In this document: piece by piece, positions 9,587 through 15,668 of the stretch
Position numbering within the stretch: position 1 is the first letter of the stretch
Layout of the letters: every line of letters begins with the position of its first letter
Origin: a virus
Virus record (IMG/VR): IMGVR_UViG_3300037137_001111
Coordinates: 1 to 21,109 of that record
Direction: 5' to 3' (one strand)
Length of the DNA stretch: 21,109 nt
Notes under the pieces: generated by a model
The model's input: the letters and a program-made list of their open reading frames with translations, nothing else
Told to the model about the DNA's origin: nothing
The model's database searches: none
Made by a program: the position numbers and the translations under genes

Positions 9587-9830
9587 CCTGTACTATTTTA
9601 TTACTTTTTCGCTTAAAAAATTCCTTCTTACCATTCTTTACTTTAAAACAACAAAAATAAGGTAATCTTACATACGGAAAATAATTATTGTAAGAATCAA
9701 CCTTTTTCATTGTCTCTTTGACAACTTCAAATTGAGTGGTGACAATCATCTTCACGGTATTTTTATTAATGCCATGTTTTGATGCGATCTTTTCGCATAG
9801 TCTCTCAATTTGTTTTGAGTGAATGTCCAT
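9507..9830 (-). CDS. HU/IHF-like DNA-binding protein (tentative)
   Basis: In this 107-residue protein, the first 65 residues match the HU/IHF layout. There is a helical pair (IERLCEKIASKHGINKNTVK, then a helix to KETMKKVDS), then a beta segment YVRLPYFCCFKVKNGKKEF. That segment corresponds to the family pattern in which a hydrophobic strand leads to the G-F-G-x-F element; here the glycines are replaced by P-Y-F-C-C-F. The rest is basic (FKRKSNK) and then acidic. HU-like proteins bend DNA, and crAss-like phages carry such genes near their virion genes. A 26-base overlap with the upstream gene and an 80-base overlap with the downstream one suggest translational coupling. The glycine changes keep confidence moderate. 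A small terminase subunit is an alternative. Confidence 0.5.
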   Translation of the reverse strand: MDIHSKQIERLCEKIASKHGINKNTVKMIVTTQFEVVKETMKKVDSYNNYFPYVRLPYFCCFKVKNGKKEFFKRKSNKIVQDVYSEPEYSNDRAENALAPGIQEDLG

Positions 9831-10218
9831 TTAACTTGAACGTAAAAGTTAAACTTCTATCATCCGCTAATATAATAAAAAGTGGTTTAATATTCTTACC
9901 ATCAAGAATACCCAGATGACGTAGTTGTGATATATATATATTAAGATGATGTTCTTTCATATCCAGATTTCTACAAATTAATTCTTTTACTTCTCTGGAA
10001 AATATATAGTTAGATCTTTCTTTCTCTGGAGTATCTTTATACTGATCATTAAAGTACAAGAGTTGTGCAAGAACTCTCATAGGTCTATCACTTAATGATG
10101 CTTTCTTATCACCTGTTATTTGACGAAGCATAGAATCTATTGCAGGTTTTTTGAGAATAAGATACTCAAGAAAGAATCTTTCCTTAGTAGTTGTTATATT
10201 AATATTCTCGGTAAACAT
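9805..10218 (-). CDS. Winged-helix-like protein, first gene of the packaging/head operon
   Basis: This 137-residue protein has no membrane segment. Residues about 73-115 (FSREVKELICRNLDMKEHHL, then ISQLRHLGIL) look like a helix-turn-helix followed by a wing, as in replication-initiator or MarR-like winged helices. The N-terminal 60 residues are helical (FFLEYLILKKPAIDSMLRQI). It lies downstream of a hairpin terminator at 10251-10277 and begins within an AT-rich repeat, so it may open a separate transcript. Two functions fit: a small terminase recognising packaging sites (it is upstream of TerL) or a late-gene regulator. The sequence alone does not decide. Confidence 0.55.
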   Translation of the reverse strand: MFTENINITTTKERFFLEYLILKKPAIDSMLRQITGDKKASLSDRPMRVLAQLLYFNDQYKDTPEKERSNYIFSREVKELICRNLDMKEHHLNIYISQLRHLGILDGKNIKPLFIILADDRSLTFTFKLNGHSLKTN

Positions 10219-10242
10219 AAAATTGAATTTTATAAAATTGAA
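10218..10242. repeat. AT-rich near-dyad repeat at the start of the packaging operon
   Basis: This 25-base element is centred on TTTTATAAAATT and lies immediately before the ATG at 10218. It matches, with about one mismatch but in opposite orientation, the element repeated at 11291-11343. It may be a promoter or protein-binding element for the downstream minus-strand genes. Confidence 0.45.
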
Positions 10243-10278
10243 AAATACTAAAGCCAGGAGAGATCGGATCCTGGCTTC
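10243..10278 (-). terminator. Probable terminator after the SSB/GroES genes
   Basis: Nine-base perfect inverted repeat AAGCCAGGA / TCCTGGCTT (10251-10259 with 10269-10277) and a nine-base loop. On the minus strand it is followed by TAGTATTTTTC. It lies about 120 bases after the GroES-like stop codon and just before the packaging operon. A second small dyad (TTAAG-7-CTTAA) occurs just upstream. It would separate two transcription units. Confidence 0.65.
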
Positions 10279-10343
10279 AGTTCTTAAGACGATGACTTAA
10301 AGATACTCCATACTGCAAGTGTTATGCATCAAAGATAAATTCT

Positions 10344-10400
10344 ATTTTTATAAAATCCAAATTTATTATTATAGATTCATTTTTATAAAATCCAAATTTA
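10344..10400. repeat. Two direct copies of a 22-base AT-rich element after the GroES-like gene
   Basis: Identical 22-base copies occupy 10344-10365 and 10379-10400 (period 35), separated by a spacer with TATAGATTC. Each contains CAAATTTA, the reverse of TAAATTTG, which fits the Bacteroides -7 consensus TAnnTTTG for minus-strand transcription. No -33 TTG is found at the usual distance. The second copy ends exactly at the GroES-like stop codon. Confidence 0.6.
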
Positions 10401-10829
10401 CTATTTTATAAGTTCAGCATCCGGTACTATAGAATAAATCTCATTATCATGGATAAGCCAATATAGTTTCTTATTGACTATCATTGGTTCACCGGCATTA
10501 CCACGATATAGGATATGATCTCCGGGTTTTACAGTAGGAGTAAGATATATTCCATTACCCATATTACGACCAGTACCAACTGACATTACTATACCCTGGT
10601 GTGGATGTTCATCCCACATCTCGAGCATCTTATGTTGAGCATCTTCATAGGTAGATAGTTCTTCCGCTTTTCTTTTTTCAATATCCATAATATTCTTTGG
10701 CGGAGCACCTGCAGCAACTATAAGCTTTGCTGCCTTTGATTTTTTCTGGATCCTGTTCAATATATCCAACCGTTCAATAATTATCGAATCACCATAAGCT
10801 ACTGTAGGAAACACGTTTTCTTTTTTCAT
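10401..10829 (-). CDS. GroES-like co-chaperonin
   Basis: This 142-residue protein has the GroES beta-barrel pattern. The first strand is AYGDSIIIERLD (11-22). The second half is HQGIVMSVGTGRNMGNGIYL, then PTVKPGDHILYRGNAG, and finally KLYWLIHDNEIYSIV (78-135), aligning with the G-V-x-x-V-G-x-G, V-K-x-G-D-x-V-L and D-I-x-x-V motifs of Cpn10. Between them, KAAKLIVAAGA (33-43) sits where the GroES mobile loop would be, with LIV in place of the IVL tripeptide that docks on GroEL. Residues 44-75 are an insertion. The product may replace host GroES on the host chaperonin during capsid folding, like T4 gp31. It lies between the SSB-like gene and the head operon, followed by a probable terminator. 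Confidence 0.8.
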   Translation of the reverse strand: MKKENVFPTVAYGDSIIIERLDILNRIQKKSKAAKLIVAAGAPPKNIMDIEKRKAEELSTYEDAQHKMLEMWDEHPHQGIVMSVGTGRNMGNGIYLTPTVKPGDHILYRGNAGEPMIVNKKLYWLIHDNEIYSIVPDAELIK

Positions 10830-10857
10830 ATACTTCTTGTTTTAAATATTAATATTA

Positions 10858-11292
10858 TTAGAAAGGCAGATCATCTTCAACCATTGGTGGTATCTGAGTC
10901 TGAGATAAGATATCATCTTCTTCATCTTCATCTATTCCGGGGAATTTATCTGAATAACTTGTTGACTTGGCTTCTTCTTTAATTAGATCTACTGTCTTAT
11001 TAACTATCTTGAATTCAACTACATCAAGGTTAGTATAGAATGTCTCATCGTCTTTCTCTCCTATTTTACGACCTGATATACTGAATTTACAGATTGCAAA
11101 GTCTCCTTTCTGTACTCCTTCAAGCATGCGTATCTTATCATTAATACATTGAAGTCTAATGAATTCTATAAATGTTCCTTTGTCTGTTGGATTAGTCTCC
11201 TGGATGATTACTTCCTGTTTACGGAATTTTGCTGATTTCTCTTGTACTGGGAGTACTTTATATACCTTCCCTTTCATGATATAAATTTCCAT
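10858..11292 (-). CDS. DUF3127-type single-strand DNA-binding protein (OB fold)
   Basis: The protein is 144 residues. The N-terminal 95 residues follow the DUF3127 pattern known from Bacteroidota: MKGKVYKVLPVQEKSAKFRK, then EFIRLQCINDKIRMLEGVQ, then a KGDFAICKFSISGRK strand and a TNLDVVEFKI strand. The C-terminus is acidic and ends DDLPF, the tail by which bacterial SSB proteins recruit partners. It would coat single-stranded DNA during phage replication. The first ATG is used here; an internal ATG at 11277 fits the family's usual N-terminus better, because the first five codons lie next to the AT-rich repeat. The GroES-like gene follows after 28 bases. Confidence 0.82.
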   Translation of the reverse strand: MEIYIMKGKVYKVLPVQEKSAKFRKQEVIIQETNPTDKGTFIEFIRLQCINDKIRMLEGVQKGDFAICKFSISGRKIGEKDDETFYTNLDVVEFKIVNKTVDLIKEEAKSTSYSDKFPGIDEDEEDDILSQTQIPPMVEDDLPF

Positions 11293-11343
11293 TTTATAAA
11301 TTTCAATTTTAGTATAGATTCAATTTTATAAATTTCAATTTTA
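11291..11343. repeat. Two direct copies of a 21-base AT-rich element upstream of the SSB-like gene
   Basis: Copies at 11291-11311 and 11323-11343 (period 32) are identical, and the spacer contains TATAGATTC as at 10344-10400. The array fills the whole gap between the methyltransferase stop codon and the SSB-like start. On the minus strand each copy carries TAAAATTG, one change from TAnnTTTG. Confidence 0.6.
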
Positions 11344-11979
11344 CTATTTCTTTCTCATAAAGAAAGTATAATTCTTATAAATCCATGTATAGTTATTCTG
11401 AATATATCTTATTCCATCTGTTACACCTCTTGTCTCCGGATTAGCAACATTAAAGTCATGTCCTCCAAGAATACCACCTGATGGTATAAGTCTATCAATA
11501 TCAACAAACTCAATAGATGATTTATGATCAGAATCAATAAATGCAAAGTTAATATGAAGATTCGAGAGACTAAAAAATGTTCTTGGATACATAGGTATAA
11601 CCTCACCTTTGAATAAATGTCTTGACTCATCTATATTATGAATTAGTACATGATGAAAATCTTTTAATGATGAAGTATGTTTCATTATTTCTCTATCCAT
11701 TAATTGATCTCCTGGAGTTCCTCTAAAGTTATCTACTGCAAAGATCCTTATAGGATATCGTATTGCCAGTTCAATAGCAAGATGGCCCATATGGCATCCA
11801 AAGTCAAGAAAGACATAATCTTTAGTATGATTATCATTTGTTCGATTAAATTCATTTATTCCAGGATAGATTTTTTCTTCCATAAGATCTATAATCTGGT
11901 TCATATCAGAATCCTTAATACTACATTCAGTACGATATTTACGAGTATGATTATAATTATACAAAGTTTTCGTGGTCAT
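11344..11979 (-). CDS. CmcI/TylF-like SAM-dependent methyltransferase (Methyltransf_24 type)
   Basis: This 211-residue protein is a class I methyltransferase. Motif I is VFLDFGCHMGHLAIELA (56-72), followed by the acidic end of strand 2 in IFAVDNF (79-85). The segment NFAFIDSDHKSSIEFVDIDR (144-163) with PSGGILGGHDF (166-176) is characteristic of the CmcI / O-methyltransferase group acting on sugars or secondary metabolites, where Asp and His help bind metal or substrate. It starts within the last 23 bases of the radical SAM gene, so the two are translationally coupled and probably work in one pathway. The acceptor is unknown, but a sugar hydroxyl is plausible given the two neighbouring glycosyltransferases. 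It is the last gene before the AT-rich repeat array. Confidence 0.75.
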   Translation of the reverse strand: MTTKTLYNYNHTRKYRTECSIKDSDMNQIIDLMEEKIYPGINEFNRTNDNHTKDYVFLDFGCHMGHLAIELAIRYPIRIFAVDNFRGTPGDQLMDREIMKHTSSLKDFHHVLIHNIDESRHLFKGEVIPMYPRTFFSLSNLHINFAFIDSDHKSSIEFVDIDRLIPSGGILGGHDFNVANPETRGVTDGIRYIQNNYTWIYKNYTFFMRKK

Positions 11980-12946
11980 AGTGTTCGTCTGTTTTTTGTA
12001 TCATACCTGTTAATACTACATCATTAATTGCATTGACAGTTGCTGAGAAGGTACATTGAGTACAATCTTTAGAAGGATTGAACTGTTGGAATATATGATA
12101 GTTCATTAATTCTTTTATATCACTAGCCTTACATAAAGCATATTTCTCTTCAAAACGTCTTAAAGGACTCATGTGAGTGACACTATCGCATGGAAAGACT
12201 GTACCACCATTATACTCGCTAAGGAATGGCCTGAAGAAACTCTGATGACAGATAGATGCATCTGGTGTTTTCTTGATCTTCTTCTGTACCATGAACCTCT
12301 TATCCTTGATATATTTGGGTCCAAGCCAGGAGTATATATCATCGTAAGCATCCTCAAAGACTTCAGCATCCTGAAAACAATCCGGAAGTAGCCGTACATA
12401 GGCAGCTTGATACTTGTTAAGCAGCTTCTCAACATAGGTATTTGCTATCTTCTTATTATTCTCAGAAAGTATAAGACTAAATCCTTTTGTTCCACCGAAA
12501 CCTATTGAATCACTGGTCTTTATGATCTCTGAGAAGAACTGTTCATTATTGTTGATACTAATACGGATCCATGCATACGGATAATTTATTACTTCATGTA
12601 GATTATATCCATTAGTTATAATACCTACCTGCATTCGGTAATTAAGAATAGTCTTTATAAGAGGTATTATATCCGGGTACATCATTGGTTCACCACCACC
12701 GGTAAGCACAATAGCTTTGCATCCCATTGAATGAACATCATGAAGATAATTACTAAGAATCTTAAGACTTATTGACTTATTCTTCTCTCTTCCCATGAAG
12801 CTGCAGTATTCGCATTTCATATTACACATGGCAGTAGGTGAGATATGAGAAGAGATTATTGTACCCGGTCTGCCAGTTGCATAGTTGGCAAGTTGGTTAG
12901 GATGTTTCAGAAATTTCTTCCAGGAAGAAGTATATTCATCTATCAT
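11957..12946 (-). CDS. Radical SAM enzyme with cysteine-rich (SPASM-like) C-terminus
   Basis: This 329-residue protein has the CNMKCEYC motif (Cys41, 45, 48) that binds the catalytic 4Fe-4S cluster. GGGEPMMYPD (83-92) is the GGE motif for SAM binding, followed by a TIM-barrel-like middle. The C-terminal third has five more cysteines (233, 253, 272, 295, 298), including FPCDS and CTQC, as in SPASM or twitch domains that bind auxiliary clusters. Such enzymes modify peptides (sactipeptides, quinohemoprotein, PQQ) or act on sugars. It lies three bases from a glycosyltransferase and overlaps a methyltransferase. No precursor-peptide gene is obvious, although several small basic proteins are encoded upstream in the same operon. 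The substrate is unknown. Confidence 0.8.
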   Translation of the reverse strand: MIDEYTSSWKKFLKHPNQLANYATGRPGTIISSHISPTAMCNMKCEYCSFMGREKNKSISLKILSNYLHDVHSMGCKAIVLTGGGEPMMYPDIIPLIKTILNYRMQVGIITNGYNLHEVINYPYAWIRISINNNEQFFSEIIKTSDSIGFGGTKGFSLILSENNKKIANTYVEKLLNKYQAAYVRLLPDCFQDAEVFEDAYDDIYSWLGPKYIKDKRFMVQKKIKKTPDASICHQSFFRPFLSEYNGGTVFPCDSVTHMSPLRRFEEKYALCKASDIKELMNYHIFQQFNPSKDCTQCTFSATVNAINDVVLTGMIQKTDEHYDHENFV

Positions 12947-12948
12947 AA

Positions 12949-13779
12949 TTATTTTATTAAATTCTTATTAAACAATACTTCTGGAAGAGGACCACTATAC
13001 TTTTCAGCATAAGGAAGGTTACTACGATAGTTCTTTGATATCTCCAGATCTTTATTATTGGTTTCATAATCCCATTTAAGCCATGTATCTTCATACCAGT
13101 TCTCATCTGGCAGACTATCATGTACTACAGTAGTAAATGCAAGAGTAACCATTATCTTCCAATACATATTCTCGGGAGAAAGACAGTAGCCAAAATTATA
13201 AGTGAATACCTTTGGAAACATTTCACACTGCAGATAAGGCATACAGTTCTTACCGGTCTTGGGCATAATGATATCTTCACGAAGATCAAAACAAATAACT
13301 CCCGGACGCCATCTCTGTTTAACCACGTATTCATGAGTCTTCCAGAATTCATATTGTGGAGTGAAGATATAGGTGAATTTATTCATCTTGATCCAGTTAA
13401 TAAGATACTTGATACCTTTTTTATCAAATAACATATCTGGTTCCATGAATAGTACCACATTACCTTCATTTTTTCCTTCTCCGGTTATATACCTATTATA
13501 TAGTTCTGTTAATAGATTTTCTGATGTTTCATAATCATTATATATCATATTGATTTTAGGATAAACAGTATCCGCAAGATTAGCAGCAATCTTAACTGCA
13601 TTATCTATTGGATCCGGGATATCAACTATCTTACCTTTATATTTAGCCTGTCGTACATTACCCCATGGTCTGTCAGTCCAGAAGATTAATATTTCGTCTA
13701 CATAATCATATATACTCGCGAGTGATCGATGGATATAATCTTCTCCATAATACATTCTATATGCTGCAATAATTTTCAT
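12949..13779 (-). CDS. Glycosyltransferase-like protein, GT-A fold (1)
   Basis: The 276-residue protein opens with MKIIAAYRMYYGEDYIHRSL, the beta-strand and helix of a GT-2-like nucleotide-sugar binding domain, and then YDYVDEILIFWTDRP. VVLFMEPDMLFDKKGIKYL (108-126) supplies the DxD-like acidic metal site, here E-P-D. RPGVICFDLRED and MPYLQCEMFPKVFTYNFGY likely form the acceptor side. There are no membrane segments, so the enzyme is cytoplasmic. It overlaps the next glycosyltransferase by four bases (ATGA), a sign of co-translation. It may transfer a sugar to a virion protein, lipid or nucleic acid. Confidence 0.7.
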   Translation of the reverse strand: MKIIAAYRMYYGEDYIHRSLASIYDYVDEILIFWTDRPWGNVRQAKYKGKIVDIPDPIDNAVKIAANLADTVYPKINMIYNDYETSENLLTELYNRYITGEGKNEGNVVLFMEPDMLFDKKGIKYLINWIKMNKFTYIFTPQYEFWKTHEYVVKQRWRPGVICFDLREDIIMPKTGKNCMPYLQCEMFPKVFTYNFGYCLSPENMYWKIMVTLAFTTVVHDSLPDENWYEDTWLKWDYETNNKDLEISKNYRSNLPYAEKYSGPLPEVLFNKNLIK

Positions 13780-14525
13780 TTAGTTAAATTTGGTTTATTC
13801 CATACTTCGATTCTTCTTTTTATCTCTTTAGCAATACTTTCCCTCATAGGTTCTGTTTCTTTAAATGTCTCTGCATCTTCCGCACTCGCATTACCCTCAC
13901 GATTGAATTTATATGTCTCATCAAAGGCTACATTCTTACCTGTAGTAAAATGTATATGATCGGTAAGTACTTCAGGAATATATTTACATACATCGGCTCT
14001 TTTGGCAATATCGTATGTCCATGTATCAGAATAGAAATACCGGAATAACTCTGGAACAAAATAGCCGGTAGCACCTACCCAATACTTACTTACAATAGGA
14101 AAGGCACAATGTTTATCTCCATTGATATTATCATTGAACCAGTATAGATAGAATGGATGATCCTGATCTTTTATTTTTTCAGCAAGAATGATATCCCATC
14201 CAGGAGTTTTATAAACAACATCATCATTCCCCATGATAAAATAGTCCGGGGAATTCTCCCATGAACGGATCCTGACAAGATCATTCCAGATCTTAGCAGT
14301 AGTTCTTCGTACATCCTCAATGAGTATGATAGTCATATTTGGCTTCTTAGATAACTGCCAGGCATGGATCATATCATAATAAAATCTTATATCCGGATCA
14401 TCCTTATCAATACCTATGAACATTGATATGTCATTCTGGTCACTCATTGTTTCAATTACACTTCTTATGAACCGGTCCATACCGGAAGGCCTTTGTCTTG
14501 TTGGTGTAAGGATAGCTATTTTCAT
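13776..14525 (-). CDS. Glycosyltransferase-like protein, GT-A fold (2)
   Basis: The 249-residue protein starts MKIAILTPTRQRPSGMDRFI, the typical first strand of GT-2-like enzymes. ISMFIGIDKDDPD (33-45) follows as the nucleotide-binding second strand, and DYFIMGNDDVVYKTPGWD (94-111) carries the acidic DD metal site. AFPIVSKYWVGATGYFVPEL may be the acceptor loop. It differs clearly from the adjacent glycosyltransferase, so they are probably successive enzymes rather than duplicates. No signal peptide or membrane segment is seen. The stop codon overlaps the next start and the preceding gene's stop is directly adjacent, so it lies firmly within the operon. Substrate unknown. Confidence 0.72.
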   Translation of the reverse strand: MKIAILTPTRQRPSGMDRFIRSVIETMSDQNDISMFIGIDKDDPDIRFYYDMIHAWQLSKKPNMTIILIEDVRRTTAKIWNDLVRIRSWENSPDYFIMGNDDVVYKTPGWDIILAEKIKDQDHPFYLYWFNDNINGDKHCAFPIVSKYWVGATGYFVPELFRYFYSDTWTYDIAKRADVCKYIPEVLTDHIHFTTGKNVAFDETYKFNREGNASAEDAETFKETEPMRESIAKEIKRRIEVWNKPNLTK

Positions 14526-14882
14526 TTAATAATGTATTTGTAATAGTAACTGATTTAAAAATCTTTGTCGTTCTTCAGTATATGGTGTCCTGAATGATGT
14601 ACCGCCAATATAGATTACAATATCTATTGTTTCGGAATCATCATTGATATCGGTATCTACCCAGTAACCAACGAATTTATCTTCATCGAAGAAGAATTCT
14701 ACAAGTGCAAATTTTACTTTAACTGAAGGAATTTTATTCTTATCAAATCCCAGGGACTCATTTTCGTCTATGAGTAACTGTATCTTTTCCTTGATTGCTG
14801 TGTCGTATATATATATAGGTATACTTTTCATATTAGTGTGAATCGTAAATATATCTGTTTGGTTCTCTTTGATCTTTATCAT
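14526..14882 (-). CDS. Small acidic protein of unknown function
   Basis: The protein has 118 residues from the ATG at 14882, or 101 from the ATG at 14831, which lies one base after the upstream stop codon (TAATATG). The region 18-118 looks like a compact alpha/beta domain: KSIPIYIYDTAI, then KIQLLIDENESLGF, then FALVEFFFDEDKFVGYWVDT and DIVIYIGGTSF. I do not recognise a family. The first 17 residues overlap the small membrane-protein gene in another frame, so the shorter start may be the true one. It ends directly next to a glycosyltransferase gene. Confidence 0.55.
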   Translation of the reverse strand: MIKIKENQTDIFTIHTNMKSIPIYIYDTAIKEKIQLLIDENESLGFDKNKIPSVKVKFALVEFFFDEDKFVGYWVDTDINDDSETIDIVIYIGGTSFRTPYTEERQRFLNQLLLQIHY

Positions 14883-14988
14883 TGATTGTTACCTGGCACA
14901 TCTTAAGGAATAAAAAGAATGATATAACTGCCAGTAAGATAATTAAATAGTTATTATGTCTTATTCTTTTATTTGACTCATTGCTCAT
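14833..14988 (-). CDS. Small single-pass membrane protein (51 residues)
   Basis: A 51-residue frame begins at the ATG at 14988, which overlaps the stop of the preceding gene as ATGA, and ends at a TAA just before a possible start of the next. It has a basic N-terminus (NKRIRHN), one hydrophobic segment NYLIILLAVISFFLFLKM (13-30), and a charged C-terminal tail. The layout predicts an inner-membrane protein with the N-terminus inside. Its tight overlap with both neighbours argues for a real gene. Holin, spanin-like, superinfection-exclusion or membrane-anchor roles are all possible and cannot be told apart here. Confidence 0.6.
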   Translation of the reverse strand: MSNESNKRIRHNNYLIILLAVISFFLFLKMCQVTINDKDQREPNRYIYDSH

Positions 14989-15293
14989 GATCCAATCTTA
15001 TTTAAGAATGATGTAAAATTATCATTTTCATAATATTTAGCAAGTTTTTTCACTGCTTCATGAAAATCTATAGCACCATGGCGATCGGTATACATTATAA
15101 ATTCTCTTTCCCGGTCTATCTTCCACTGTATTTTAAATTCCCATTCAGCCCTATCGATCCATCTTATTGTCTTTGGTTCATAGATCTGAAGAGGAAGAAG
15201 TTTAACCGATTCTTTTGGAATAAGAAGTTCTGGTGCTATTAAACCTGCTACTACTACTGTAGGAACTAATCCTAAGAATTTTCTTCTATCCAT
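14985..15293 (-). CDS. Small protein with twin-arginine-like leader
   Basis: The 102-residue protein begins MDRRKFLGLVPTVVVAGLIA. This matches the twin-arginine pattern (R-R-x-F-L) followed by a weakly hydrophobic stretch, as in Tat export signals. No clear A-x-A cleavage site follows, so it could remain anchored. The remainder (WIDRAEWEFKIQWKIDRERE and HEAVKKLAKYY) is charged and soluble-looking, with no cysteine or metal motif. It overlaps the upstream small gene by eight bases and the downstream membrane-protein gene by four, so the two likely act together at the envelope. I do not recognise the mature domain. The start at 15293 is supported by the position of the leader. Confidence 0.6.
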   Translation of the reverse strand: MDRRKFLGLVPTVVVAGLIAPELLIPKESVKLLPLQIYEPKTIRWIDRAEWEFKIQWKIDREREFIMYTDRHGAIDFHEAVKKLAKYYENDNFTSFLNKIGS

Positions 15294-15453
15294 TTTTTCT
15301 GATTCTTTTTTTTCTTACTTCTTTTGTTTCCTGTCTATGTTTCTTAACTAAATATTTTGCATACTGGTCCATAGCTTCCTGTAGGCTATTGAAGAGATCC
15401 TGGGATCCAATAAAGATATAATTTCCTGAACTCTTATCTATAAGGAATCCCAT
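15286..15453 (-). CDS. Small basic protein (55 residues), unknown
   Basis: The frame starts with ATG at 15453, two bases after the stop of the preceding gene, and ends inside the start of the next (overlap of eight bases). The product begins MGFLIDKSSGNYIFIGSQDL, continues with a short helix FNSLQEAMDQYAKYLV, and ends in a very basic tail KKHRQETKEVRKKRIRKNG. The basic tail suggests nucleic-acid or phosphate contact. The positions relative to both neighbours support it as a real gene. No known family is recognised. Confidence 0.55.
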   Translation of the reverse strand: MGFLIDKSSGNYIFIGSQDLFNSLQEAMDQYAKYLVKKHRQETKEVRKKRIRKNG

Positions 15454-15455
15454 GA

Positions 15456-15668
15456 TCAGCTTCTTGAATAATTAAATATATGCATTCTCCTATGAGAAAT
15501 AGGATACATCCTGGAAGGAATTTTATCCAGCTGATCTTCTGTATGGTTTACAAAGAAGAAGTCGTTCCTACTTATAACAAAGGAAATAGATACTAACTGC
15601 ATATTGAAGATCTCAATTATGCAGGCACCATAAGTTTGTCCACTATTTTCTATATATATTTTATTCAT
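15456..15668 (-). CDS. Small protein of unknown function (70 residues)
   Basis: The ATG at 15668 overlaps the end of the sugar methyltransferase gene by eight bases, and the next small gene begins two bases after its stop. The sequence is mostly beta-like (MNKIYIENSGQTYGACIIEI, then VSISFVISRNDFFFVNH) and ends with a basic segment SHRRMHIFNYSRS. No signal peptide or membrane segment is seen. Operon position is the main evidence that it is expressed. Confidence 0.5.
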   Translation of the reverse strand: MNKIYIENSGQTYGACIIEIFNMQLVSISFVISRNDFFFVNHTEDQLDKIPSRMYPISHRRMHIFNYSRS

